DNA of 42,992 nucleotides from SHZI01 sp032122615 (GTDB taxonomy: Bacteria > Pseudomonadota > Gammaproteobacteria > Steroidobacterales > GCA-2729495), in contig JAQBGF010000090.1 in NCBI GenBank assembly GCA_032122615.1, forward strand, positions 1-42,992, read 5' to 3'. The notes under the pieces are model-generated. The model was given only the letters and a program-made list of their open reading frames with translations. It did not search any database and was not told the DNA's origin. Within the stretch, counting starts at the first letter, position 1. Every line of letters starts with the position of its first letter. The position numbers were made by a program, and so were the translations under genes. This document shows positions 8,122-16,679 of the stretch, one piece after another.

Positions 8122-9411
8122 ATGAAGGTACTCGTCGTCGGCGGTGGCGGTCGCGAACACGCGCTGGCGTGGAAACTGGCTCAGTCGAAGCAGGTGGAAG
8201 TCGTCATCGTGGCACCGGGCAATGCCGGCACCGCGCTCGAGCACAAGGTGCGCAACGCCCCGGTGGCCGCCGAGGACATTGATGCGCTGCTGAAGCTGGC
8301 CAAAGAGGAGCACGTCGGGCTTACCGTGGTTGGCCCCGAGGCGCCGCTGGCTGCTGGCATCGTGGACCGCTTCTGGAACTCGGGCCTGCGCTGCTTCGGG
8401 CCACGCAAACAGGCCGCGCGCCTCGAAAGCTCCAAGACCTTTGCCAAGGAATTCATGGCCCGGCACCGGATCCCGACCGCGCACCACGCGTCGTTCACCG
8501 ATCTTGAGGAAGCCCGGGCCTACCTGGAAGAGGTCGGCGCGCCCATCGTCGTCAAGGCCGACGGTCTCGCCGCGGGCAAGGGCGTGGTCGTTGCGGAAAC
8601 GCTGGCGCAGGCTCACGCGGCCGTCACCGACATGCTTGACGACCGCCGCTTTGGCGATGCCGGCGCTCGCGTGGTGATCGAGGAGTTTCTGGCTGGCGAG
8701 GAGGCCAGCTTCATTGCGATGGTCGGTGTAGACGGCGCGATCCTGCCGCTCGCAACCTCGCAAGACCACAAGGCGCGCGATGACGGCGATGTGGGGCCAA
8801 ACACCGGCGGCATGGGCGCGTACTCGCCGGCGCCAGTGGTTAGCGATGCGCTTGCCGAGCGCGTGATGAACGAGGTCCTCCGCCCGGTGGTGGAAGGCCT
8901 GCGGGCCGAAGGTGTGCGCTACTTAGGCTTTCTCTACGCCGGCCTGATGATCAGCCCGGACGGCACACCCAAGGTGCTCGAATTCAACTGCCGCTTCGGC
9001 GACCCGGAAACGCAACCGATACTCTTCCGGCTCAAGTCAGACCTGTTGCACCTGATTGATGCCGCGCTGGACGGCAAGCTCGCGAAGACGAAGGCGGAGT
9101 GGGACCCGCGACCCACCGTTGGCGTGGTCATGGCCGCGGCCGGCTACCCGGGCGATTACCGCAAGGGTGACGAAATAACGGGCCTGCCCGACACATCCTC
9201 ACACAGCAGCAAGGTCTTTCATGCCGGCACGGGCCGCAATGCCAGCGAGCAGATCGTGACCCGAGGTGGACGAGTGCTGTGCGTGGTCGGCACGGGCGAT
9301 ACCGTGAAGGCGGCGCAGGCAGAAGCGTACCGCGTGGTCGAACAGATCCACTTCGATGGCGCGCTGTATCGGCGGGACATCGGTTACCGGGCGATCGCGC
9401 GCGGCCTGTAG
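8122..9411 (+). CDS. purD: phosphoribosylamine-glycine ligase (GARS)
   Basis: A 429-residue ATP-grasp enzyme joining phosphoribosylamine and glycine in purine synthesis. Seen are the N-terminal MKVLVVGGGGREHALAWKL, VGPEAPLAAGIVD, the ATP-grasp loop PIVVKADGLAAGKGVVVA, DHKARDDGDVGPNTGGMGAYSPAP, and EFNCRFGDPETQ (metal ligands). Length is normal for the family. The TAG stop (9409-9411) is supplied by the first bases of a REP-like repeat (GTAGGAG), so the last residues may have been set by its insertion. Confidence 0.96.
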   Translation: MKVLVVGGGGREHALAWKLAQSKQVEVVIVAPGNAGTALEHKVRNAPVAAEDIDALLKLAKEEHVGLTVVGPEAPLAAGIVDRFWNSGLRCFGPRKQAARLESSKTFAKEFMARHRIPTAHHASFTDLEEARAYLEEVGAPIVVKADGLAAGKGVVVAETLAQAHAAVTDMLDDRRFGDAGARVVIEEFLAGEEASFIAMVGVDGAILPLATSQDHKARDDGDVGPNTGGMGAYSPAPVVSDALAERVMNEVLRPVVEGLRAEGVRYLGFLYAGLMISPDGTPKVLEFNCRFGDPETQPILFRLKSDLLHLIDAALDGKLAKTKAEWDPRPTVGVVMAAAGYPGDYRKGDEITGLPDTSSHSSKVFHAGTGRNASEQIVTRGGRVLCVVGTGDTVKAAQAEAYRVVEQIHFDGALYRRDIGYRAIARGL

Positions 9412-9430
9412 GAGCGGCTTCAGCCGCGAC
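9408..9430 (+). repeat. REP-like 23-nt palindromic unit overlapping the purD stop
   Basis: GTAGGAGCGGCTTCAG followed by CCGCGAC, the same unit as the inverted copies at 1410-1434 and 11000-11024. Its second to fourth bases form the purD stop codon. Confidence 0.88.
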
Positions 9431-9470
9431 CCCTAACTCTCCGCTTCGTCTTTCCATGGCCCGCAGGCCG

Positions 9471-9597
9471 CCGCCGGGTGGGCCTCTCGCGGGACGTTCG
9501 CTGCGGCCATCCCTGGCCTTCGCTCTCTTGACGCGGGCTGGCGCCGGGCTGTCCTGCCCGGCTGGCCCGCGACACCCGCGAAAGGCCCACCCGGCGG
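9471..9597. repeat. three-way-junction-like intergenic element, copy A
   Basis: Outer arms 9471-9493 and 9575-9597 pair at 22 of 23 positions (CCGCCGGGTGGGCC against GGCCCACCCGGCGG, and CGCGGG against CCCGCG). They enclose an 81-nt core (9494-9574) that is about 90 percent identical to the core at 30691-30771. The core holds two small hairpins: GGCCATCCCTGGCC (9506-9519) and a G/C-rich one built on GCCGGGC ... GCCCGGC (about 9534-9569). The arms of the two copies are different sequences, each self-complementary. Confidence 0.8.
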
Positions 9598-9731
9598 TGC
9601 CCTGCTCTTTTGGAAAGCTGGCAACAGCGCTGGGGCGGCAAGCGTGCTCTACGGTCCGGTCGCTTGTCGCATAATCGCCCGCATGGGAATGTTATGCGTC
9701 ACTTTTGCCCCCTAATTAGACGTTAGCCGTC
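9598..9731. other. spacer before the GDCCVxC gene, with attC-like fragments
   Basis: No gene. An inverted pair CGCATAA (9669-9675) and TTATGCG is followed by GTTAGCC at 9722-9728, which matches the integron core-site pattern GTTRRRY at six of seven positions. Its exact complement GGCTAAC lies at 9971-9977, after the next gene. This could be a relic of a gene-cassette boundary, but the full attC fold cannot be drawn convincingly. Confidence 0.3.
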
Positions 9732-9953
9732 ATGAGACGTACAGTGGAATTGACAATGCGTTCCGTCATCACCTGTCCAGAATGCGGCGGCGCTACGGAG
9801 GAGGAGATGCCGCTTGATGCGTGTAGTTACTATTACGAATGTCGGATCTGCGGCAAGCTCCTTCGACCCAAGGCCGGGGATTGTTGCGTTTTCTGTTCCT
9901 ACGGCACTGTTAAATGTCCGCCCGTGCAGGCGACGGGCAGCTGCTGTGAGTGA
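9732..9953 (+). CDS. small GDCCVxC-motif protein
   Basis: A 73-residue cysteine-rich protein. Two CxxC pairs (CPEC, CRIC) are followed by the diagnostic GDCCVFCSYGTVKCPP and a terminal CC. The GDCCVxC family is small, often found near metal (notably mercury) transport or arsenic genes; some homologues carry selenocysteine in the motif, but here all positions are ordinary Cys codons. The Cys arrangement suggests a zinc- or soft-metal-binding protein; its function is unknown. ATG 9732 is used, with ATG 9756 as an alternative. The gene lies in a lower-GC patch between a repeat element and a broken gene, suggesting recent transfer. Confidence 0.75.
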   Translation: MRRTVELTMRSVITCPECGGATEEEMPLDACSYYYECRICGKLLRPKAGDCCVFCSYGTVKCPPVQATGSCCE

Positions 9954-10038
9954 CGGCTGTCGCAATTGCCGGCTAACCAGTTTCTCCACCGGTCGCAGCA
10001 CGCGTCGGTGAGCTCAGACGGTAGGTTTCTAAAAGCTC

Positions 10039-10482
10039 ATGCCAGAAGTTATCGGCATAGACCACCTCTTCATAACGGCGTCGAACCTATCAAAGTCCGA
10101 AACATTCTACGACTCGTTCATGCGAGTTCTGGAGTTCCGGAAGAATGAATTCGAATTCTCAGGTGAACGTCATATCCAGTAGTACAACAGGCATTTCGGG
10201 GTGGTATTGAGGCCGGCACATTCAGAGGGCGAACACGATCCGTATCGTCCTGGGCTTCACCACTTATGTTTTCGCGTTGAAAGTGAAGGCGAAGTGGCAG
10301 AGGTAGCGCGCGCTCTAAGAACTTTGCAGATCGAAACGAGCGAGCCCAGGCTATATCCGGAATATGCACCGGACTATGTCGCCATCTTCTTCGAAGATCC
10401 CGATGGTATTCGCCTGGAAGTCACCAACTATCGGCGTGAGCGGAGGGAAAGGAATGAAAACTGGGAAAACTCCGCACCCTGA
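10039..10482 (+). pseudogene. VOC (glyoxalase/bleomycin-resistance fold) gene interrupted by an amber codon
   Basis: One frame runs from ATG 10039 through MPEVIGIDHLFITASNLSKS to a TAG at 10180-10182 and resumes directly as YNRHFGVVLRPA, then PGLHHLCFRVE and ending in FFEDPDGIRLEVTNYRRE. Both halves are needed for a complete VOC domain: the metal-ligand-type His in IDH, His in LHH and Glu in RLEV. Relatives usually have Tyr at the stop position (..YYNRHFG..), so one TAC/TAT-to-TAG change is the simplest explanation. The downstream half could only be made from GTG 10201, lacking the first beta-alpha unit. It is called a pseudogene because TAG is used as a normal stop elsewhere in the window (fis, purH, purD). 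Confidence 0.78.
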
Positions 10483-10503
10483 CCTCACTGCTAGCCAGAC
10501 TCG

Positions 10504-11010
10504 ATGACCCGCTTATTCCCGCCACTCGCTCTCCTGGCACTCTTCGCCACCGCCGCTGAAGCCGTGACGGGCAAGGCGTTTCCGCCGGACGAGGTCACTG
10601 CGCGACTCACGCTTTGCAGTGTGCCGTCGCAATCCATCATTGGCGTGAGCGTCAACATGCGATACGCGCTCAGTAGTTTTACGCGGAGTCCGGTGCCGAT
10701 GTCGTACAAGGCAGACACGCTGTTTCACGAGCTGCTGCACGGTTACCTGGAGACGTACCCGGTGAAGGACTCCGGGCTGCTGGAACCGTACGCCTCAGAG
10801 CCGCGGCGCGTAAGAAATCACCTGCACCTTCTGGCTTTGGAGAAGGCCGTGTTCTTGAGGCTAAACGAGCCGGAGGCATTGAACGATGTCGTCCTGCACG
10901 ACAGTGAACTCCCGAACGGCTACTACAAGCGCGCCTGGGAGATCGTCAACGCGACAGATGACGAGTACTTTGAAGTACCTTGCCGAGATCAGGCGATAGG
11001 TCGCGGCTGA
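10504..11010 (+). CDS. secreted protein with HExxH zinc-peptidase-like motif
   Basis: 168 residues with a clear signal peptide (MTRLFPPLALLALFATAAEA). Residues around 74-78 read HELLH within ADTLFHELLHGYLETYP, the layout of a gluzincin/metzincin-type zinc site, although a third ligand cannot be identified with certainty (Glu in YASEP is a candidate). I do not recognise the family. The TGA stop (11008-11010) lies inside a REP-like unit, so the native C-terminus may have been replaced. It is followed by the convergent rho gene. Confidence 0.55.
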   Translation: MTRLFPPLALLALFATAAEAVTGKAFPPDEVTARLTLCSVPSQSIIGVSVNMRYALSSFTRSPVPMSYKADTLFHELLHGYLETYPVKDSGLLEPYASEPRRVRNHLHLLALEKAVFLRLNEPEALNDVVLHDSELPNGYYKRAWEIVNATDDEYFEVPCRDQAIGRG

Positions 11011-11024
11011 AGCCGCTCCTACGG
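11000..11024 (-). repeat. REP-like 23-nt palindromic unit between convergent genes
   Basis: Minus-strand copy of GTAGGAGCGGCTTCAG followed by CCGCGAC. It supplies the TGA stop of the upstream HExxH gene (from GGCTGAAGCC) and ends 13 bp from the rho stop, a place where a bidirectional stem could help end transcripts. Confidence 0.88.
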
Positions 11025-11036
11025 ACGCTCCTGCCC

Positions 11037-12530
<1,494 letters not shown>

Positions 12531-12587
12531 GCATGAATCCTTGGAGGTGAATTGAGCAGTGAATCGGGAACTGCTGTGGGTTGCTGC

Positions 12588-12908
12588 CTAGAGTTTGGCT
12601 TCGAGGAGCTTTTGCAATTGCTCCTTCGACACAATGCCAACGTGCTGGGCTTCGACAATACCGCCCTTGAACAGAATCAGGGTCGGGATGCTGCGGATGC
12701 CGTATTTCATGGCCGTGGTCTGGGCGCCTTCGACGTCGACCTTGGCAATCTCGAGGCGGTCCTGATACTCGACAGAAATCTGCTCGAGGATCGGGGCAAT
12801 GGCCTTGCAGGGGCCACACCATTCGGCCCAGAAATCTACCAGCACGGGCCGGCTGGACTTCAAGACTTTGGTGTCAAAGGTGTCGTCGGTTACGTGAACT
12901 ATGCTCAT
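12588..12908 (-). CDS. trxA: thioredoxin 1
   Basis: A 106-residue classic thioredoxin: VLVDFWAEWCGPCKAIAP has the active-site CGPC, and the cis-Pro is in SIPTLILFKGG. It reduces cytoplasmic protein disulfides with electrons from thioredoxin reductase. ATG 12908 is preceded by AGAGGA. The open frame continues far upstream (to about 13562), but that extension is not thioredoxin-like and would overlap the divergent helicase gene. trxA-rho with divergent rhlB matches E. coli order. Confidence 0.97.
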   Translation of the reverse strand: MSIVHVTDDTFDTKVLKSSRPVLVDFWAEWCGPCKAIAPILEQISVEYQDRLEIAKVDVEGAQTTAMKYGIRSIPTLILFKGGIVEAQHVGIVSKEQLQKLLEAKL

Positions 12909-13293
12909 GGTCCTCTGGTGCTCAGTGTCAATTTTTGGGGTCTTGCTAAAGATTTCCCTGGGAATATTTAAGACGCGATAAGCGTCGCAAATAGCCTCAG
13001 GCCGGGCCTTCCGCGGGAGTCGTTTCGAGGGCATCAGGCGGGCTTCTTCATGAAGCCGGCGTGAAGCGCGGGGCCGGATAGGGCACAATCCGAAATCGAG
13101 AAGCGTTCTCTGGGGCTTCCTGCGTATCCCGTCTGGGTTAAAAGAGTCCGGGCCACATAAGCAGGGATAGCCCGTCTGGAATCTGTATTTTGCCGCAGCC
13201 CTGAAGCCGAGGAGGCGCGCGGCGGATTGGCCAATTTGAACCTGTCCCGCCGGCTTTTGCAAGGGGCCGGTCCGTATTTGACTGTAGGGTGAA
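12909..13293. promoter_or_regulatory. divergent trxA / rhlB control region
   Basis: 385 bp without a gene between divergent start codons, so it must hold both promoters. For trxA (minus strand) TTGCGA and TATTCC spaced by 18 bp are possible -35/-10 boxes. The spacer contains a perfect small inverted repeat GACGC-GATAA-GCGTC at 12972-12986 that could be an operator. A hairpin GGCTTC/GAAGCC lies at 13041-13057. No convincing rhlB promoter was found. Confidence 0.35.
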
Positions 13294-14589
13294 ATGACTC
13301 GCGAACACAAAGTCCGATTTTCCGAACTGAACCTGCCGCCGGAAATACTGGCAGGCGTCAACACCGCAGGCTTCCAGGAATGCACGCCGATCCAGGCACA
13401 GACGTTGCCGGTGGCCCTTAAGGGCAAGGATGTTGCCGGGCAGGCGCAGACCGGCACTGGCAAGACAGCCGCCTTTCTGATCGCCATGTTCAACCACCTG
13501 TTGAAACACCCGGGCCAGCACAGCAACCAGCCGGCCCCTCGCGCCCTGATCCTGGCGCCCACCCGTGAACTCGCCGTGCAGATTCACTCGGATGCCGAGA
13601 TTCTGGGCAGCGCCACGGGCCTGCGCCAGGCCGTCGTCTATGGCGGTGCCGACTATGACAAGCAGCGGGAGCAAATACAGGCGGGCGTCGACGTACTGAT
13701 TGGCACGCCCGGCCGGCTGATCGACTATTTCCGCCAGCACATCTATACGCTCAGCCACGCCCAGGTGCTGGTCATGGACGAGGCAGACCGCATGTTCGAC
13801 CTCGGCTTCATCAAGGACATCCGCTTCCTGTTGCGGCGCCTGCCACCGCCCGACAAGCGCCTGAACCTGCTGTTCTCGGCCACGCTCGGCCATCGCGTGC
13901 TCGAACTCGCCTACGAGCACATGAACAATCCCGAAACCGTGCTGATCGAGCCGGACAAGAAAACGGTCGACCTGGTAACCCAGTCCATCTTCTTCCCCGG
14001 TAACGAGGAGAAGGGGCCACTACTCGTCGGGCTCCTGCGCAGCATGCAGGCGCGGCGCACGATGGTTTTCGTTAACACGAAGCGCGCGGCGGAAGACATC
14101 GCCCGCCTGCTTGAACACAACGGGCTCCCGGCCGAGGCCATCAACGGCGACGTGCCGCAGAAAAAGCGGCTGCGCATGCTGAAGGATTTCCAGGAAGGCT
14201 TACTGCCCGTTCTCGTGGCCACCGACGTGGCCTCCCGGGGCCTGCATGTGCCCGACGTCAGCCACGTCATCAATTACGACCTGCCCCAGGACGCGCCCGA
14301 CTACGTGCACCGCATTGGCCGTACGGCACGGGCGGGAGCCAGTGGCGACGCCATCAGCTTCGCGTGCGAAACCTACGCCTTTTCCCTGCCGGAGATCGAG
14401 GATTACATAGGCCACAGGATCCCCGTGGGCACCGTGGATGCGGCGATGCTGGAGGGGGTGAAGATTCCGCCGTGGGCGCCGCGCAAGTACCCACCCCCGC
14501 CCCGGCGTGGCGGCGGTGGCCGCCCCGGCGGCAGGCCGGGCGGTGGACGTGGCGCCAGTGGCGCCAGTAGTGGACGTCGCGGCCGGTAG
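13294..14589 (+). CDS. rhlB: DEAD-box ATP-dependent RNA helicase RhlB
   Basis: A 431-residue protein with the DEAD-box motifs in order: Q-motif (GFQECTPIQAQTLP), motif I AQTGTGKTAAF, Ia PTRELA, GG, TPGRL, motif II DEAD, motif III SAT, then TDVASRGLHV and motif VI HRIGRTARAG. The C-terminal 45 residues are Arg/Gly/Pro-rich (RRGGGGRPGGRPGGG), an RGG-like tail typical for RNA binding. RhlB unwinds RNA, often within the RNase E degradosome. The gene is divergent from trxA-rho, as in E. coli, which supports the RhlB name over other DEAD paralogues. Confidence 0.93.
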   Translation: MTREHKVRFSELNLPPEILAGVNTAGFQECTPIQAQTLPVALKGKDVAGQAQTGTGKTAAFLIAMFNHLLKHPGQHSNQPAPRALILAPTRELAVQIHSDAEILGSATGLRQAVVYGGADYDKQREQIQAGVDVLIGTPGRLIDYFRQHIYTLSHAQVLVMDEADRMFDLGFIKDIRFLLRRLPPPDKRLNLLFSATLGHRVLELAYEHMNNPETVLIEPDKKTVDLVTQSIFFPGNEEKGPLLVGLLRSMQARRTMVFVNTKRAAEDIARLLEHNGLPAEAINGDVPQKKRLRMLKDFQEGLLPVLVATDVASRGLHVPDVSHVINYDLPQDAPDYVHRIGRTARAGASGDAISFACETYAFSLPEIEDYIGHRIPVGTVDAAMLEGVKIPPWAPRKYPPPPRRGGGGRPGGRPGGGRGASGASSGRRGR

Positions 14590-14595
14590 GCACGT

Positions 14596-15243
14596 CTAGA
14601 GCAACTGGCTTAAGGCCTCGACCGAGGCATGCCGCTCCACCGCCCGCGCGGGCCGCCGGGAGTCTGGCCGGGTGATGGCCAGTACGCCGCTAATGCCACT
14701 ATTCGCGGCAGCATCCAGGACCGTCTGGCTGTCATCGATGAACAGTGTTCTGGACGGGTCAAATTCCAGCTGTTGCTGAACGCCCTGCCAGAACACCACT
14801 GATTCCTTGGGCGCACCGAACTCGTGCGACGAGACGAAGGTATCGAGCCAGCGACCGAGCCCGGCCACGCCCTTCTTGATTTCGAGCGTGTGCGCGTGGG
14901 CGTTGGTTACCAACGCCACCGGCTTGCCAGTTGCCTGCAAGACCCGGAGGAATTCGACGGCGCCAGGCAGGTACCGTACCCGGTGACTGCTGGCACTGCT
15001 CAGGGCGCGCAGGTCGAGCGACAGCGCGTTGGTCCAGTAGTCCAGGCAATACCACTCGAGGCTGCCCTGCATCCGGGCAAAGTGCGCGAACAGCTCGGCG
15101 CTGACTTCGGCCGGGTCGGCGTTGCGCTTCCGGGCAAGGCAGCGAGGGACCAGCTCCCGCCAGAAATAGTTATCGAAGGCAAGATCGAGGATCGTCCCAT
15201 CCATGTCGAGCAGGATGGTGTCGAATTTCCGCCAGTCGCGCAT
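14596..15243 (-). CDS. yrfG: HAD-family GMP/IMP nucleotidase
   Basis: About 215 residues from ATG 15243, chosen because it matches the family start (MRDWRKFDTILLDMDGT) and avoids overlap with the divergent cysQ start. HAD motifs: DMDGT with nucleophile Asp, LVTNAH, Lys in GAPKES, and LFIDDSQTVLDAA. LDLAFDNYFW and EWYCLDYW are specific to the YrfG group, which dephosphorylates purine nucleotides. The stop lies 6 bp from the convergent rhlB stop. Its neighbourhood with cysQ is plausible but not diagnostic. Confidence 0.88.
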   Translation of the reverse strand: MRDWRKFDTILLDMDGTILDLAFDNYFWRELVPRCLARKRNADPAEVSAELFAHFARMQGSLEWYCLDYWTNALSLDLRALSSASSHRVRYLPGAVEFLRVLQATGKPVALVTNAHAHTLEIKKGVAGLGRWLDTFVSSHEFGAPKESVVFWQGVQQQLEFDPSRTLFIDDSQTVLDAAANSGISGVLAITRPDSRRPARAVERHASVEALSQLL

Positions 15244-15268
15244 AGCTAATAGTGTAGCTTTCCTGGTC

Positions 15269-16075
15269 ATGAAAACTTCTCTCCAGGACTTGCTGCCTGG
15301 CGTGCTGGACGTCGCCCGCGCCGCCGGTCGTGCGATCAGCGGGATCTATGCCCGTAGCGATCTCGGCGTGGAGATCAAAGCTGACCAGTCGCCACTGACC
15401 GCCGCCGACCGCGCTGCCCACGACGTCATCGCGGCCGGCCTGGCCCGTCTCGCGCCCGGCATTCCGGTCTGGTCCGAGGAATCAGCTGGCATCGACTGGA
15501 GCACGCGTCGCCAATGGCAGGAATTCTGGCTGGTCGATCCGCTGGACGGCACCAAAGAGTTCATCAAGCGCAACGGCGAGTTCACCGTGAATATCGCGCT
15601 CGTGCGTGAGCACAAATCGGTTCTCGGCGTGGTGCACGCCCCGGTTCTGGCGCGCGACTACTGCGGGCATGAGAGCGGTGGCGCGTTCCGGTCCGACGGT
15701 GGCGGGACTGGCAGGTCGATCAGGGTGCGCCAGCCGGCACTGCCTCCCGTGCGTGTGGCGGGCAGCCGGTCGCACCGTGGTGGAAGCCTGGACGACGTTC
15801 TCGGCAGGCTGGGCGACCATACCTTCCTGTCGATGGGCAGCTCGCTGAAATTCTGCCTGGTGGCCGAGGGCGCGGCGGACTTCTACCCGCGGCTCGGGCC
15901 GACCTCCGAATGGGATACCGCCGCGGCCCAGGCTGTGGTCGAGGCGGCCGGCGGGGCCGTACTGGATCTCGAGGGTCGGCCGCTCCGGTACAACACGCGG
16001 CACGAGGTCTTAAATCCCTTTTTCGTCGCGCGCGGCGACCCCGGGCGTGACTGGCTGGCGCTGGTGCGCGGGTAG
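15269..16075 (+). CDS. cysQ: 3'(2'),5'-bisphosphate nucleotidase
   Basis: A 268-residue member of the lithium-sensitive inositol-monophosphatase fold. Metal-site motifs are present: SEESAG (Glu), DPLDGTKEFIKRNGEFTVNIAL, which is the CysQ signature, and SEWDTAAAQAVVEAAGG near the C-terminus. It hydrolyses 3'-phosphoadenosine 5'-phosphate (PAP) to AMP, clearing a by-product of sulfate assimilation and acyl-carrier loading. ATG 15269 is 25 bp from the divergent yrfG start, so a compact shared promoter region is expected. Confidence 0.94.
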   Translation: MKTSLQDLLPGVLDVARAAGRAISGIYARSDLGVEIKADQSPLTAADRAAHDVIAAGLARLAPGIPVWSEESAGIDWSTRRQWQEFWLVDPLDGTKEFIKRNGEFTVNIALVREHKSVLGVVHAPVLARDYCGHESGGAFRSDGGGTGRSIRVRQPALPPVRVAGSRSHRGGSLDDVLGRLGDHTFLSMGSSLKFCLVAEGAADFYPRLGPTSEWDTAAAQAVVEAAGGAVLDLEGRPLRYNTRHEVLNPFFVARGDPGRDWLALVRG

Positions 16076-16170
16076 GCCGCCGGGCTGTTATCCTCGCCGA
16101 CATCAGCAGGCGTCGGCGATGTCGACAACAGCCCCGGCAGTCACGCCGCCCGGAACAACCGCCACGCGAC

Positions 16171-16386
16171 ATGACCGACAACGTCAACACCGATGGTTTC
16201 AGCAAACTGCAGCGACTGAAGGAGCTGCGGGTGGCGCATCGCGACCTCGACGCGGCCATTGCCGCGCTCGCACGCCACGCGGAAGTGGACCAATTGCACG
16301 TGCGCCGGCTAAAGAAGGAAAAGCTGCGCCTGAAGGACATCATCGCGCGCCTGGAAAGCGCCCTGATCCCCGACCTGAACGCCTAG
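16171..16386 (+). CDS. YdcH/DUF465 small coiled-coil protein
   Basis: 71 residues, mostly helical and charged: LKELRVAHRDLDAAIAALA, then DQLHVRRLKKEKLRLKD and the terminal LIPDL match the DUF465 (YdcH) family. Members are short cytoplasmic proteins of unknown role. It stands alone after cysQ and before the candidate sRNA region. Confidence 0.82.
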   Translation: MTDNVNTDGFSKLQRLKELRVAHRDLDAAIAALARHAEVDQLHVRRLKKEKLRLKDIIARLESALIPDLNA

Positions 16387-16404
16387 ATCAGCCTCGACGT
16401 CGAC

Positions 16405-16451
16405 AGTCTTTACACTTCGGTAATTACCGTAAGTTAATGATTGTAAAGACT
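16405..16451. promoter_or_regulatory. perfect 10-bp inverted repeat with inner palindrome
   Basis: AGTCTTTACA (16405-16414) and TGTAAAGACT (16442-16451) are exact complements separated by 27 nt; the interval contains the palindrome GGTAATTACC (16419-16428). It is AT-rich against the background and has no T-run, so it looks more like a paired operator or enhancer site than a terminator. It lies about 200 bp upstream of the sigma-54-type promoter at 16654. Confidence 0.45.
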
Positions 16452-16584
16452 ATTTCTCACTATTCGTGAAGCGACGAACGTTTCGGCGGGTATCAGGCGT
16501 CGCCTGGCTATACATTCTGGCGAAAACGCCCCGCCACCGGTCGGCCTGCCGACCCCCTCGCCTGGCGCCGTCCGCCCCAAACGT

Positions 16585-16598
16585 GTGACCCCTGTCAC
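16585..16598. promoter_or_regulatory. possible activator site upstream of the sigma-54 promoter
   Basis: GTGAC-CCCT-GTCAC is a perfect 5-bp inverted repeat 56 bp upstream of the -24 box. Dyads like this are typical of enhancer-binding-protein sites, though this one is rather close to the promoter. Confidence 0.35.
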
Positions 16599-16653
16599 TT
16601 AAAAGTGCCTGTTTTCCCGCTTCTGTTAAGTCGCGGGGCCTTCCGTTGTGTAC

Positions 16654-16669
16654 TGGCACGGATGCTGCA
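16654..16669 (+). promoter_or_regulatory. sigma-54 (RpoN) type -24/-12 promoter
   Basis: TGGCACGGATGCTGCA fits the RpoN consensus TGGCACG-N4-TTGCW at all but one position (C for the first T of TTGC), with GG and GC correctly spaced. A start near 16680 is predicted. Transcription would run through the A-rich G-poor region to the terminator at 16842-16870. Confidence 0.7.
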
Positions 16670-16679
16670 ATTAACTCTC

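Noticed and set aside
9408..9597. CRISPR array
   Set aside because: Repeats are dispersed, palindromic and not separated by regular spacers; no cas gene is present.
9732..9953. Possible selenoprotein in the GDCCVxC family
   Set aside because: All Cys positions in the motif are TGT or TGC codons; there is no in-frame TGA before the natural end.
10180..10182. TAG as pyrrolysine or a reassigned codon
   Set aside because: TAG ends fis, purH, purD and other intact genes here, and nothing else suggests reassignment.
12909..13562. Long open frame upstream of and in frame with trxA
   Set aside because: It has no recognisable domain, overlaps the 5' end of the divergent rhlB gene, and the thioredoxin start has its own ribosome site; such open frames are common by chance in high-GC DNA.
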